A stretch of 64,000 nt of DNA, from the NCBI RefSeq assembly GCF_011068285.1, contig NZ_CP049616.1, forward strand, positions 662,501 to 726,500, read 5' to 3'. Positions 28,036-37,268 of the stretch are shown piece by piece. The stretch is from Flagellimonas oceani (lineage in GTDB: Bacteria; Bacteroidota; Bacteroidia; Flavobacteriales; Flavobacteriaceae). Position numbers and translations under genes: made by a program. The notes under the pieces were generated by a model. The model was given only the letters and a program-made list of their open reading frames with translations, made no database searches and was not told the origin of the DNA. How positions within the stretch are numbered: the stretch's first letter is position 1; the number at the start of each line of letters is the position of its first letter.

Positions 28036-29904
28036 ATGGAAGAAAAGAAGCTGGATATTAAATCCATTATTGGATTTGTACTGATTTTTGGGATACTCAT
28101 TTTTATGTTTTACCAAAATCAGCCAACGCCAGAAGAGCTTGAGGCACAAAAAGCAGAGCAAGCACGTGTCGAGGCAGAGGCCGCCAAAGCAGAGCAAGAG
28201 ACCAAGACCGCTCCCGTAAAGGAAACCAAGACCGTAGACCTTAATGATTCCACGGCCGTGGCCAATTACAAGAGCACTGTTGGGGCCTTTGGATTTACCC
28301 AAACTTCGGACGGAACCACGCTACTCGAGAATGAAGTGCTTAAACTGGAAATTTCCAATAAAGGAGGACAGATCGTGGAGGCAAAAATGAAGGAATTTGT
28401 AACCTTCGATTCGATTCCTGTATACTTGGTGAAGGACGGAAACGCCAATTTTGCCCTGAACTTTACCACAACGGACAACAGGGTGCTCAGCACGGCCGAC
28501 CTTTATTTTGAACCATCACTATCGCAAAGTGGGGACAATAAGGTGCTTTCCATGAAAGCCAAAGTGGCGAACAACCAATTTTTGGAGTACCGCTACGAAA
28601 TGAAGCCCAATGATTATTTGGTTGATTTTACCGTTCGTTCCCAAGGCTTGAACGGGGTTTTTAACACCAGCAAACCGCTTACTTTAGAGTGGGATTTGAA
28701 AGGAATCCGGCACAACAAGAGTGTGCAGTACGAAAATAGGTACACCCGTTTAACGTACAATCATGATGATGGGGACATCAGTAAACTTTCGGAAAGCAGT
28801 GATTTTGACGAGGAAACCGAAGTGGATGTGAAGTGGCTGTCGTACCGTCAGCACTTTTTCAGCTCCATTTTGGCAACGGACGATCACTTTAAGACGGCAG
28901 ACCTCACCTCCACCAATTTGGTCGAGGAAGAAAGCAAGGAACTCCGTTTTACCAAAGAATATAGTACCAGGGCACCTTTGGAATATCAGGGTGGGGAAAT
29001 ATCGCAGAACATGTATTGGTATTATGGGCCTACCGATGTAAAGGTGCTGGATAACTATACAGATTTGGGATTGGCGGATTCCATTCCATTTGGTTGGGGA
29101 ATCTTCGGTTGGATCAACCGATACGTATTTACCCCGTTCTATACGTTCTTAAGTTCGTTCTTGCCGTATGGTATAGCCATTGTGATCATGACGATTTTGG
29201 TACGATTGGCACTTTCGCCGGTGACCTATAAATCCTATTTGTCGCAGGCCAAGATGAAGGTGTTGAAGCCGGAGATTTCAGAGATCAACGAAAAGTACAA
29301 GGACAACGCCATGAAAAAGCAACAGGAAACCATGAAGGTCTACAACAAGGCAGGGGTGAGCCCCATGAGCGGTTGTGTACCGGCCTTGTTGCAGTTGCCC
29401 ATTTTCTATTCACTGTTCATGTTTTTTCCAACATCTTTTGCATTACGTCAGAAACCATTTTTGTGGGCAGAGGATCTATCATCCTACGATACCATTTTTG
29501 AGTTGCCGTTCACCATACCTTTTTACGGTGACCACGTATCCTTGTTCCCGATCTTGGCATCCGTTGCCATCTTCTTTTATATGCAGATGACTACCGGACA
29601 GAGCATGCAGATGCAGCAGCAACCGGGTATGCCGAACATGAAATTTATTATGTACCTATCGCCCATTATGATGTTGTTCTTCTTTAACAACTATGCGAGT
29701 GGATTGAGTTTGTACTATTTCGTTTCCAACTTGATTACCATCTTTATTATGTTGGCGATCAAGAACTACATTCTGGACGAGGAAAAGATTCATGCCCAGA
29801 TACAGGAAAACAAGAAGAAACCGAAAAAAGAGAACAAGTTCCAGCGTAAAATGCGCGAAATGATGGAACAGGCCGAAGAGCAAAAGAAATCAGGAAAAAG
29901 ATAA
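28036..29904 (+). CDS. yidC: membrane protein insertase
   Basis: A 622-residue YidC/Oxa1 insertase of the Gram-negative type. TM1 (IIGFVLIFGILIFMFYQNQP) is followed by a low-complexity A/E/K linker (~35-65) and a large periplasmic beta domain to ~350. The conserved insertase core has five helices, including FLPYGIAIVIMTILVRLALSP, GCVPALLQLPIFYSLF, and the last helices near 540-590. The C-terminal tail is strongly basic (KKKPKKENKFQRKMRE), which fits ribosome binding. It inserts and folds inner-membrane proteins alone or with Sec. A hairpin terminator follows. Confidence 0.95.
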   Translation: MEEKKLDIKSIIGFVLIFGILIFMFYQNQPTPEELEAQKAEQARVEAEAAKAEQETKTAPVKETKTVDLNDSTAVANYKSTVGAFGFTQTSDGTTLLENEVLKLEISNKGGQIVEAKMKEFVTFDSIPVYLVKDGNANFALNFTTTDNRVLSTADLYFEPSLSQSGDNKVLSMKAKVANNQFLEYRYEMKPNDYLVDFTVRSQGLNGVFNTSKPLTLEWDLKGIRHNKSVQYENRYTRLTYNHDDGDISKLSESSDFDEETEVDVKWLSYRQHFFSSILATDDHFKTADLTSTNLVEEESKELRFTKEYSTRAPLEYQGGEISQNMYWYYGPTDVKVLDNYTDLGLADSIPFGWGIFGWINRYVFTPFYTFLSSFLPYGIAIVIMTILVRLALSPVTYKSYLSQAKMKVLKPEISEINEKYKDNAMKKQQETMKVYNKAGVSPMSGCVPALLQLPIFYSLFMFFPTSFALRQKPFLWAEDLSSYDTIFELPFTIPFYGDHVSLFPILASVAIFFYMQMTTGQSMQMQQQPGMPNMKFIMYLSPIMMLFFFNNYASGLSLYYFVSNLITIFIMLAIKNYILDEEKIHAQIQENKKKPKKENKFQRKMREMMEQAEEQKKSGKR

Positions 29905-29936
29905 TCCGGTATAAGTAAACTTTTTGGTACAATAAA

Positions 29937-29967
29937 AAACTCCCTCAAGATTGCCTTGGGGGAGTTT
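29937..29967. terminator. hairpin terminator after yidC
   Basis: AAACTCCCTCAAG (29937-29949) pairs with CTTGGGGGAGTTT (29955-29967) with one wobble and a 5-base loop, flanked by A and T runs. It is the first of two hairpins in the 273-base gap between convergent yidC and the FAS1 gene; the rest of that gap holds nothing I recognise. Confidence 0.75.
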
Positions 29968-30117
29968 CCATTTACAGGTATAGTTTGGAAAGATTTGGGA
30001 CTCCAAAGATGCGTCATTGACCACATCCAAAAAACTAAAAGTTGTAAAATGCTCCTTTTTTGTGGGCAGGTAATCCTTTATTGATGTCTCATCGATTAAC
30101 GGTAAATATTAAGAGAT

Positions 30118-30153
30118 AAAAAGCCCCTCCAAATTTTATTGAATGGGCTTTTT
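30118..30153 (-). terminator. hairpin terminator after the FAS1 gene
   Basis: AAAAAGCCC (30118-30126) and GGGCTTTTT (30145-30153), separated by an 18-base loop. It lies 25 bases beyond the stop of the leftward fasciclin gene and has a T-run in that direction. Confidence 0.65.
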
Positions 30154-30177
30154 CAAATATTATTCAAGTAATTAAGA

Positions 30178-32055
30178 CTAGTTCATTGTATCAGGGATAA
30201 GAACTGTGTCCACCACATGGATAACACCATTTATGGCTTGAACGTCCACGTAATCTATTCCAATTCCCATATTTCCTGCACCGTCGGTAATGTCAGCAAT
30301 GTTATCTCCAGTACCCGGTAGGTTAATGGTAATCATATCACCTTCCAATGTTGTAGCGGTGGCACCGTCGCTCAAGTCGCCCGAACGTACATTGGCACCT
30401 GCCACTACGTGGTGTTGAAGAATTGGCGTTAAGGCAGCTTCTTCAGGAATACTGGTCAAAGCGGCAAAAGCATCGTTGGTAGGAGCAAACACGGTAAATG
30501 GATCACTTCCGTTACCATCTTGGGCGGACAGCACACTAACAAAATCTGTACCTGGTGTCAACTCGGTCAACGCTTGTACCAAAGTAGAGAAGGTAGGATC
30601 GGCAGTAGCAAAAGTCACTACGGTCGGCAAGTCGATTACGGCATCCACTGTATGGATTACTCCGTTGCTGGCTACGATATCCGCCATTACCACACTACTG
30701 GTTCCGTTCAATGTAACACCATCATCGATATTTACGTAGAGGCTTAAGTTTTCGTCTGTTGCGAATTCTGCCTCAGTTGTGTAATAGGTATTGGTCAAAT
30801 CCGAGCGGAAGGCAGCGGCGCCCATCACCACATGATTGGCCAAAATGGCATTGATATCATTTGAATTTGGATTTGTGAATGCGCTGAATGCGTCGTTTCC
30901 TGGAGCAAATACGGTGAAAAGTTCTTCTTCGTTGGATAACAAATCGGTGAAAGTTGTGTTTCCACCATCAGTCAAAGCACCTACCAAGGACGAAAGCCCG
31001 GGATTGGCAATAGCATGATCCACAATATTTGGAATATCGATTACGGCATCAACTACGTGCACTATACCATTGATGGCTTTTACATCCGCTGTTACTACGT
31101 TTGATACCCCGTTGAACGTTACACCATCAGAGGTATCGAAGAACAAGCTTACCATTTGGTCTCCTGCTCCCGTTGCCATTGTGCTGGTGTATCCAGAACC
31201 AAGTCCGGTCAAATCTTCGGAAGTCACTTCGCCACTGATTACGTGGTTGAGCAATACGTTGGTCAATACATCAACAGGAACATCTTCCAAGGCTGCTCCG
31301 TCTAGGAACGTTTCAAAGGCCTCATCGGTCGGGGCCAATACGGTAAATGGTCCATCTCCCCTAAGTACGGTTGGCAAATCGCCGTTGGCAGCAGTCAGTG
31401 CAGCGACCAAGTTTTCTAGATTTTCGTTTCCGATGGCTAAATCTGTGATGGGCATCAAAATAATATCGGCCAATTCATCCAAAATGGCTTGGGGCAAAAG
31501 AACTTTGTCAATTATGTGAACGACCCCATTGGAAACCTCGATATCAGCATCCACCACTTGTGCCGGAACATCTGTGGCATCTTGTATAAACACATCACCA
31601 TCGATAACAACTTCAAGTGATGAACCTTGCAGGGTGGTAAGGCTCATGCCATCACTCAAATCCGTGGAAAAAGCGGCATCTGCCACCACGTGATATGTTA
31701 AAATCACAGCAAGTAAATCTTGAAGCTGTTGTGAGCTAAAATCGTCTAAGGAATCAAAACCGTCCAATTGGGCCAGTAAATCATCAAATGCTTCGTTGGT
31801 CGGGGCAAATACGGTAAATGGTCCTTCACCGCTAAGGGCAGTTATCAAATCATTGTTTGCGCTCTCGTCTGCTTTTTGAAGAGCGGCAACCAAGGTACTA
31901 AGTTCAGATGTTGCCTGTGCTGCCTCTACTATATTGTTCTCTTCCTCAGGTGGTGGCGTAGGGCCGTTATCATCATTGGAGCAAGAAGTAAATCCCACAA
32001 ATAGGAGTAAGCACGTCAGTCGGGTTAAATGTTTTAAAGTTTTCATGTTGTTCAT
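30178..32055 (-). CDS. lipoprotein with four FAS1 (fasciclin) domains
   Basis: A 625-residue lipoprotein with the lipobox GFTSC (acylated C25; C22 if ATG 32046 is the start) and a proline-rich linker. Four FAS1 domains follow at about 44-190, 203-335, 345-472 and 482-622. Each has the H1 motif (for example GPFTVFAPTNEAFDDLL, PFTVLAPTDEAF, LFTVFAPGNDAF, PFTVFAPTNDAF) and the H2-like end NGVIHVVDTVLIP. FAS1 modules mediate adhesion between cells or to matrix, so it is probably a surface adhesion protein. The upstream region has three phased TGTTTAAC sites. Own terminator; apparently monocistronic. Confidence 0.92.
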   Translation of the reverse strand: MNNMKTLKHLTRLTCLLLFVGFTSCSNDDNGPTPPPEEENNIVEAAQATSELSTLVAALQKADESANNDLITALSGEGPFTVFAPTNEAFDDLLAQLDGFDSLDDFSSQQLQDLLAVILTYHVVADAAFSTDLSDGMSLTTLQGSSLEVVIDGDVFIQDATDVPAQVVDADIEVSNGVVHIIDKVLLPQAILDELADIILMPITDLAIGNENLENLVAALTAANGDLPTVLRGDGPFTVLAPTDEAFETFLDGAALEDVPVDVLTNVLLNHVISGEVTSEDLTGLGSGYTSTMATGAGDQMVSLFFDTSDGVTFNGVSNVVTADVKAINGIVHVVDAVIDIPNIVDHAIANPGLSSLVGALTDGGNTTFTDLLSNEEELFTVFAPGNDAFSAFTNPNSNDINAILANHVVMGAAAFRSDLTNTYYTTEAEFATDENLSLYVNIDDGVTLNGTSSVVMADIVASNGVIHTVDAVIDLPTVVTFATADPTFSTLVQALTELTPGTDFVSVLSAQDGNGSDPFTVFAPTNDAFAALTSIPEEAALTPILQHHVVAGANVRSGDLSDGATATTLEGDMITINLPGTGDNIADITDGAGNMGIGIDYVDVQAINGVIHVVDTVLIPDTMN

Positions 32056-32062
32056 AGATGTT

Positions 32063-32115
32063 TGTTTAACAATTTAAAAGTAACGTTAAACAAAATAAAA
32101 ACAATAATGTTTAAC
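32063..32115. promoter_or_regulatory. three phased TGTTTAAC sites upstream of the FAS1 gene
   Basis: TGTTTAAC at 32063-32070 and 32108-32115, and its reverse complement GTTAAACA at 32085-32092. The centres are 22 and 23 bases apart, about two helical turns, so a regulator would bind one face of the DNA. They begin 8 bases before ATG 32055. No exact -7 box for the FAS1 gene was found. Confidence 0.4.
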
Positions 32116-32223
32116 ATTTATAATGAAAACTTTAACAAAAATTAAGTTTCTGTTTCTTTGATAGTTATTTGCTCGAAAAAAATGCTTTAAGAGAGATTTA
32201 TAATTTAAATGAACACCAATTTG

Positions 32224-32231
32224 TATTTTTG
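32224..32231 (+). promoter_or_regulatory. -7 box of the mnmA promoter
   Basis: TATTTTTG, an exact TAnnTTTG match, 18 bases before the mnmA ATG. No TTG at the usual -33 distance. Confidence 0.45.
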
Positions 32232-32249
32232 TGCTCTTAAATCATTGCA

Positions 32250-33440
32250 ATGAAAAAGGTTGTTGTTGGACTTTCGGGAGGGGTGGATTCAAGCGTAGCT
32301 GCTTATTTGCTCAAAGAGCAGGGATACGATGTCATTGGACTTTTCATGAAGAACTGGCACGATGATTCTGTGACCATATCCGAGGAGTGCCCTTGGTTGG
32401 AGGACAGCAACGATGCTTTGATCGTAGCCGAAAAATTGGGAATTCCTTTCCAGACCGTTGATTTAAGTGTTGAATACAAGGAACGTATCGTGGACTATAT
32501 GTTCAATGAATACGAAAGGGGAAGAACGCCAAATCCCGATGTGCTGTGCAATCGCGAGATCAAGTTCGATGTCTTTATGAAAATAGCCCTACAACTGGGC
32601 GCCGATTATGTGGCTACGGGCCATTATTGTAGAAAGGGAACCATCCTGAACGAGGACGGGACCGAAACGTATCAATTACTGTCGGGCAAAGACCCCAATA
32701 AAGACCAATCCTATTTTCTTTGTCAACTATCGCAAGAGCAATTGTCAAAGACTTTATTTCCTATTGGAGCGTTGTTAAAGCCGGAAGTAAGGAAGATAGC
32801 CGCCGAAAATAATTTGATCACTGCGGATAAAAAGGATTCCCAAGGACTTTGCTTTATTGGGAAAGTGCATTTGCCCGAGTTCTTACAGCAAAAATTGAAG
32901 CCCAAGAAAGGGGTGATCGTGGAAGTGCCAAGTGATGCGGCCCAATTTTCCACCATGGTTCCCGAATTTCAAAATGAAAGGGAGAAACTTACCTTTCGTG
33001 CGGAGAAACCTGTTTACAACGAATCGGACGGAAAGGTTGTTGGAGAGCATCAAGGTGCCCACTATTTTACCATTGGTCAACGCAAAGGCCTAAATGTTGG
33101 CGGAACCAAGGAACCATTGTTCGTTATCGATACCGATGTGGATAAGAACATTATTTATACGGGACAGGGAAAAGCACATCCCGGACTGCTCAGAAACACC
33201 TTGTTCATAAAAGATGATGAGCTCCATTGGGTACGCCCCGATTTGTCATTGGAGGTGGATGGTACCATGAAAGTTATGGCGCGCATCCGATATCGTCAAC
33301 CCTTGCAAGCTGCAACGCTCTACAAAGTAGAAAACGGTCTTTTTGTTGATTTTAAGGAAAAACAATCAGCCATTACCGAAGGACAATTTGCGGCATGGTA
33401 CCTTAACGATGAATTGATAGGTTCCGGGGTAATCTCCTAA
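32250..33440 (+). CDS. mnmA: tRNA-specific 2-thiouridylase
   Basis: A 396-residue MnmA enzyme that puts sulfur on C2 of wobble uridine 34 in tRNA Lys, Glu and Gln, using ATP. The PP-loop is [17 protein letters not shown] (residues 5-21). The catalytic cysteine pair is C100 ([11 protein letters not shown]) and C201 (SQGLCFIGK). The C-terminal half has the beta-barrel region with YRQPLQAA. It starts at ATG 32250 after an exact -7 box. The nitronate monooxygenase gene follows 53 bases later. Confidence 0.95.
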   Translation: MKKVVVGLSGGVDSSVAAYLLKEQGYDVIGLFMKNWHDDSVTISEECPWLEDSNDALIVAEKLGIPFQTVDLSVEYKERIVDYMFNEYERGRTPNPDVLCNREIKFDVFMKIALQLGADYVATGHYCRKGTILNEDGTETYQLLSGKDPNKDQSYFLCQLSQEQLSKTLFPIGALLKPEVRKIAAENNLITADKKDSQGLCFIGKVHLPEFLQQKLKPKKGVIVEVPSDAAQFSTMVPEFQNEREKLTFRAEKPVYNESDGKVVGEHQGAHYFTIGQRKGLNVGGTKEPLFVIDTDVDKNIIYTGQGKAHPGLLRNTLFIKDDELHWVRPDLSLEVDGTMKVMARIRYRQPLQAATLYKVENGLFVDFKEKQSAITEGQFAAWYLNDELIGSGVIS

Positions 33441-33493
33441 ACGCATACCTTATTTATTTTGATTATTTTGGTGGAAACTTGAACAAAATTTTC

Positions 33494-34435
33494 ATGCAAA
33501 ATAAAATCACACAACTTTTCGGAATCGAATATCCCATCATTCAAGCAGGGATGGTATGGGCCAGCGGTTGGCGTTTGGCGTCTGCGGTTTCCAATGCAGG
33601 TGGATTGGGACTGTTGGGGGCGGGCAGCATGTATCCCGAGATATTGGAGGAGCATATCATCAAATGTAAAAAGGCGACCGACAAACCTTTTGGCGTGAAT
33701 GTTCCGATGCTCTATCCCGATATTGAAAAGTTGATGGATATTATAGTAAAGCATGAGGTGAAGATTGTGTTCACATCGGCTGGCAACCCTAAAACCTGGA
33801 CAACATTCCTCCAAGAAAAAGGAATAACCGTTGTGCATGTGGTAAGCAGTGTAAAGTTTGCCTTAAAGGCACAAGAAGCTGGAGTGGATGCAGTGGTGGC
33901 CGAAGGTTTTGAAGCTGGCGGTCATAACGGACGTGACGAGACCACGACCATGGTACTGATTCCATCCGTAAAGGAAAAGATACATATTCCGGTCATTGCC
34001 GCGGGAGGTATCGCTACGGGAAGGGCTATGTTGGCCGCCATGGTTTTGGGTGCGGATGGTGTTCAGGTCGGCAGCAGGTTCGTAGCCTCGCCAGAAGCCT
34101 CCTCGCACGAACTGTTCAAAAAATATGTAGTGGATGCCAAAGAGGGCGATACCCAATTGACATTGAAGGAACTTGCCCCTGTGCGGCTGCTCAAGAACAA
34201 GTTTTTTAACGATGTCCAGGCTGCCTATGCAAAAGGCGCCACCAAGGAAGAGCTAAAAGCATTATTGGGTAGGGCACGGGCCAAAAAAGGGATGTTCGAA
34301 GGCGATATGGAGGAAGGTGAACTGGAAATCGGTCAAGTTTCCGGTTTGATCCATAACATAACACCGGCGGCAGAAATCGTCCGTGAACTTATGGAAGAGT
34401 TTCACCGGGCAAAAACTGAAATGCGGAACTATTGA
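33494..34435 (+). CDS. nitronate monooxygenase / FMN-dependent enoyl reductase-like oxidoreductase
   Basis: A 313-residue FMN-binding TIM-barrel protein. ATG 33494 (MQNKITQLFGIEYPIIQAGM) is the family-type start; a TTG 15 bases upstream is less likely. Motifs of the nitronate monooxygenase/FabK group are present: the PIIQAGM start, a GGLGLLGAGSM loop, VAEGFEAGGHNG, and the phosphate-binding IPVIAAGGIATG and GADGVQVGSRFVAS. It may oxidise alkyl nitronates or act as an enoyl-ACP reductase, which sequence alone does not separate. Probably co-transcribed with the DUF2279-like gene 49 bases later. Confidence 0.88.
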   Translation: MQNKITQLFGIEYPIIQAGMVWASGWRLASAVSNAGGLGLLGAGSMYPEILEEHIIKCKKATDKPFGVNVPMLYPDIEKLMDIIVKHEVKIVFTSAGNPKTWTTFLQEKGITVVHVVSSVKFALKAQEAGVDAVVAEGFEAGGHNGRDETTTMVLIPSVKEKIHIPVIAAGGIATGRAMLAAMVLGADGVQVGSRFVASPEASSHELFKKYVVDAKEGDTQLTLKELAPVRLLKNKFFNDVQAAYAKGATKEELKALLGRARAKKGMFEGDMEEGELEIGQVSGLIHNITPAAEIVRELMEEFHRAKTEMRNY

Positions 34436-34484
34436 GGCCTCGCACAGTAAGTCATGGAAACTTTTAATATATTTAGTCCGCGCA

Positions 34485-34958
34485 ATGAGAACACTAATCC
34501 CCACACTACTCTTTTTTGTGCTCGCCTCGCATTGCCATGGGCAAGTGGAGCGGGACAAAGCACTCCATTTTTTGGGAGGTAGCCTATTTGGCCTGGCAGG
34601 GGCTGGAATTGCCAAGCAGGCCACGGAAGGCAATCGAATTTGGACATTTGTGGGCTCTGTGGCAGGTAGTACACTGATTGGTCTGGCCAAGGAAACTGTA
34701 GATGCCGGACAACGCGAGAACGGTTGGGACAACGATGATCTGGTCGCTACGATCTTGGGCGGTGTTACGGTCGGGATTACAATCGATTTGGTTTCCAAAA
34801 AAGATGATAACGGAAGGCTGAGGGGGCGTTATTCTAACATTGATTTAAAAAGGGGTCAACGTTTTCCCCGACAGCAAATCGAATTTATTGTATTGAAGGA
34901 CAAATTACCTTCCTTGAATACGTTGGGACTATCCAACTACGAGCTTACCGCTAAATAA
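34485..34958 (+). CDS. exported DUF2279/YfiM-like protein
   Basis: A 157-residue protein started at ATG 34485, which gives a signal peptide ending SHCHGQ; longer frames read into the preceding gene. The pattern DKALHFLGGSLFGLAGAGIA ... GLAKETVDAGQRENGWDNDDLVATILGG is like the DUF2279 (YfiM) group: a histidine and acidic residues near two glycine-rich hydrophobic segments, which may sit in the membrane. Function unknown. The last eight bases overlap the convergent DUF58 gene. Confidence 0.62.
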   Translation: MRTLIPTLLFFVLASHCHGQVERDKALHFLGGSLFGLAGAGIAKQATEGNRIWTFVGSVAGSTLIGLAKETVDAGQRENGWDNDDLVATILGGVTVGITIDLVSKKDDNGRLRGRYSNIDLKRGQRFPRQQIEFIVLKDKLPSLNTLGLSNYELTAK

Positions 34959-36282
34959 TTCCCCTGGCTTTTATTTCCAAATATTTGTTGATGGTGTTTA
35001 CCGTAAGTTCCTCTGGTTTGGTGAGGATGGTTTGGATGCCATACTTTTGGAGTTCTTTTTGCATCAATCTCTTTTCCAAGGAAAACTTCTCCGCAATAGT
35101 CTTGTGATAAATGGATTGCAGATCTTCGGCATCCGTTGAGATCAAGGATTCCAATTCCGTGTTCTCAAAGAATATGACCACCAATACATGTTTTTTGGCC
35201 ATGGCCAAGATGTAGGGCAATTGTCGTTTTAACCCTGAGATATGTTCAAAATTGGTATAGAGCAACAAAAGGCTACGTTGGTTCACCTTGCGCTTTACAT
35301 GGGCATACAATAACCCAAAATCCGAATCGGAATAGTCAGTGGATATATTGTACAGACTCTCCATAATGGTGTTGAGGTGCGTGATTTTTTGAACGGCGGG
35401 CACAAAAGTCTCTATCTTTTTGGAGAAGGTCAGCAATCCCGTTTTATCGTTTCTTTTGAGGGCGACATTGGAGAATGCCAAGGCCGAGTTGATGGCGTAA
35501 TCCAATAGGCTCAATTCGTTGAAAGGCATTTTCATCACCCTGCCCGTATCAATGATCGAATAAATGGGCTGGGATTTTTCGTCCTGGTATTGGTTTACCA
35601 TCAATTGGCTCCTTTTTGCGGTAGCTTTCCAGTTAATGGTCCGCACATCATCACCCTTTATATATTCCTTGATCTGTTCAAACTCTTGGGTATGCCCGAT
35701 CCTTCTAATTTTTTTCAGCCCAAATTCGGTTAACCGATTGCTCGTGGCCAAAAAATCATACTGTTGCATTTGAATGATGGAGGGATACACAGGTACCATC
35801 TGATCCTTTTGAAACGTATATTTTCTTTTGATGATACGAAGCGGGGAGGAAGCAAAAACAATCAGGTTGCCAAAAACATATTCTCCACGTTCCACGGGAC
35901 GCACCGAGTATTCAAAAAAATAGGGCTCACCTTTGTGAATACGGGTCCTATGCTCAAAATCCCTTTTTTGGAACTGTACGGGCAATTCATCAATTACAAA
36001 TGCTTCCGTTTTAAACGGATATTTGGAGCTAAAGTGCACGGATAAGATATTTTCATCACTATTGGACAGTTTTTGTGGAAGGTTTCGATGGGCCTGTATG
36101 CCATTTTTCGTGGCATACATCAAATAAAGGTCAAAAAAGAAAAGCGCCAATAACAGATAGACCAAGAACCACGCAATGGGGTATAGGGCCGGTACCCAAT
36201 AGGAAATCACAAAACAGGCGGATAGTACGGCGATATACCGAAAGAAACTATTGTGTATGTACAGCGACCGGAGGAATGCCAT
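34951..36282 (-). CDS. DUF58 domain protein of the MoxR cluster
   Basis: A 443-residue protein with two N-terminal membrane helices (FRYIAVLSACFVISYWVPALY and the following segment) and then a DUF58 domain. The DUF58 signature is IKEYIKGDDVRTINWKATAKR, followed by a von Willebrand A-like stretch that begins QPIYSIIDTGRVM with a partial metal-site pattern. These proteins accompany MoxR AAA ATPases and are thought to help in complex assembly or maturation. Last gene of the six-gene leftward cluster, two bases after MoxR. Confidence 0.88.
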   Translation of the reverse strand: MAFLRSLYIHNSFFRYIAVLSACFVISYWVPALYPIAWFLVYLLLALFFFDLYLMYATKNGIQAHRNLPQKLSNSDENILSVHFSSKYPFKTEAFVIDELPVQFQKRDFEHRTRIHKGEPYFFEYSVRPVERGEYVFGNLIVFASSPLRIIKRKYTFQKDQMVPVYPSIIQMQQYDFLATSNRLTEFGLKKIRRIGHTQEFEQIKEYIKGDDVRTINWKATAKRSQLMVNQYQDEKSQPIYSIIDTGRVMKMPFNELSLLDYAINSALAFSNVALKRNDKTGLLTFSKKIETFVPAVQKITHLNTIMESLYNISTDYSDSDFGLLYAHVKRKVNQRSLLLLYTNFEHISGLKRQLPYILAMAKKHVLVVIFFENTELESLISTDAEDLQSIYHKTIAEKFSLEKRLMQKELQKYGIQTILTKPEELTVNTINKYLEIKARGII

Positions 36283-36284
36283 GC

Positions 36285-37268
36285 TTAACGTGGAATTTCA
36301 ACGGATTCCATAATCATGGTGACGACATTTTCGGTGGTCATGCCTTCCATTTCCCGTTCGGGAGTTAAAATGACCCTGTGGTTCAGTACTGGGACCAATG
36401 CTTTTTTTACATCTTCCGGAATAACAAAATCCCGGCCGGAAATCGCAGCAAAGGCTTTGGCAGCGGTCAAAGTAGCAATGGATGCCCTAGGCGATGCCCC
36501 CAAATATAGATGCGGATGATTTCGGGTCTGCGTGATAATATTGGCAATGTAGTCCAGTATTTTTTGTTCCACCACCACTTCATGAATGTTCTTTTTGAAC
36601 TCGGCCAGTTTTTTGGGTGTCAACACCGCTTTTATTTGATCTTGTGGTTTTTCGCCCTTGCGTTCATGATGGTTCTGAAGAATGATCACTTCTTCCTCAA
36701 CAGAGGGATAATCCACCTTGATCTTGAACAGAAAGCGATCTAATTGTGCTTCCGGCAGGGCGTAGGTGCCTTCTTGTTCAATGGGGTTTTGTGTTGCCAA
36801 TACCATAAATGGATTCCCCATTGGGTATGTGGTTCCGTCAACGGTGGCTTGCCGTTCTTCCATGGTCTCAAAAAGCGCGGACTGTGTTTTGGCTGGGGCA
36901 CGGTTGATTTCGTCTATCAAAATGATATTGGAAAATATGGGCCCTTTTTTAAATTCAAACTCGGTTGTTTTGGAATTGAACACGGAGGTTCCCAAAATAT
37001 CGCTCGGCATAAGGTCGGGCGTAAATTGGATACGGTTGAACTCCGTTTTAAGCGTTTTGGCAAAAAGCTTGGCGGTCACCGTTTTGGCAATTCCGGGCAC
37101 TCCTTCTATCAGGGCATGTCCATCGGCCAAAATGGAAATGATCAAAAGTTCTATAAAATCCTTTTGTCCCACGATTATGGTGGACAGTTCTTTTTTAACC
37201 TGTTCCACGGTGTCCCTCAACTCTTCCAAGGGAACTCTGCTGTCAAAGTTCAAGTCGTTATTTTCCAT
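36285..37268 (-). CDS. MoxR family AAA ATPase
   Basis: A 327-residue MoxR/RavA-type AAA+ ATPase started at ATG 37268, since the codon before it is TTG. Walker A is a variant, GVPGIAKTVTAKLF (the usual MoxR G-x-P-G-x-x-K-T), Walker B is IILIDEINRAP, sensor 1 is the asparagine in VLATQNPIEQEGT, and the arginine-finger region is LPEAQLDRFLFK. MoxR ATPases act as chaperones that load metals or assemble complexes, usually with DUF58 and VWA proteins. It overlaps the DUF4350 gene by 11 bases. Confidence 0.94.
   Translation of the reverse strand: MENNDLNFDSRVPLEELRDTVEQVKKELSTIIVGQKDFIELLIISILADGHALIEGVPGIAKTVTAKLFAKTLKTEFNRIQFTPDLMPSDILGTSVFNSKTTEFEFKKGPIFSNIILIDEINRAPAKTQSALFETMEERQATVDGTTYPMGNPFMVLATQNPIEQEGTYALPEAQLDRFLFKIKVDYPSVEEEVIILQNHHERKGEKPQDQIKAVLTPKKLAEFKKNIHEVVVEQKILDYIANIITQTRNHPHLYLGASPRASIATLTAAKAFAAISGRDFVIPEDVKKALVPVLNHRVILTPEREMEGMTTENVVTMIMESVEIPR

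Noticed and set aside
28141..28230. Low-complexity A/E/K/Q stretch in yidC as a possible assembly error or repeat
   Set aside because: The frame stays open, and a flexible charged linker after the first helix is normal for Gram-negative YidC.
30178..32055. Tandem DNA repeat in the FAS1 gene
   Set aside because: The similarity is at the level of four diverged protein domains; the nucleotide sequences do not form an exact tandem array.
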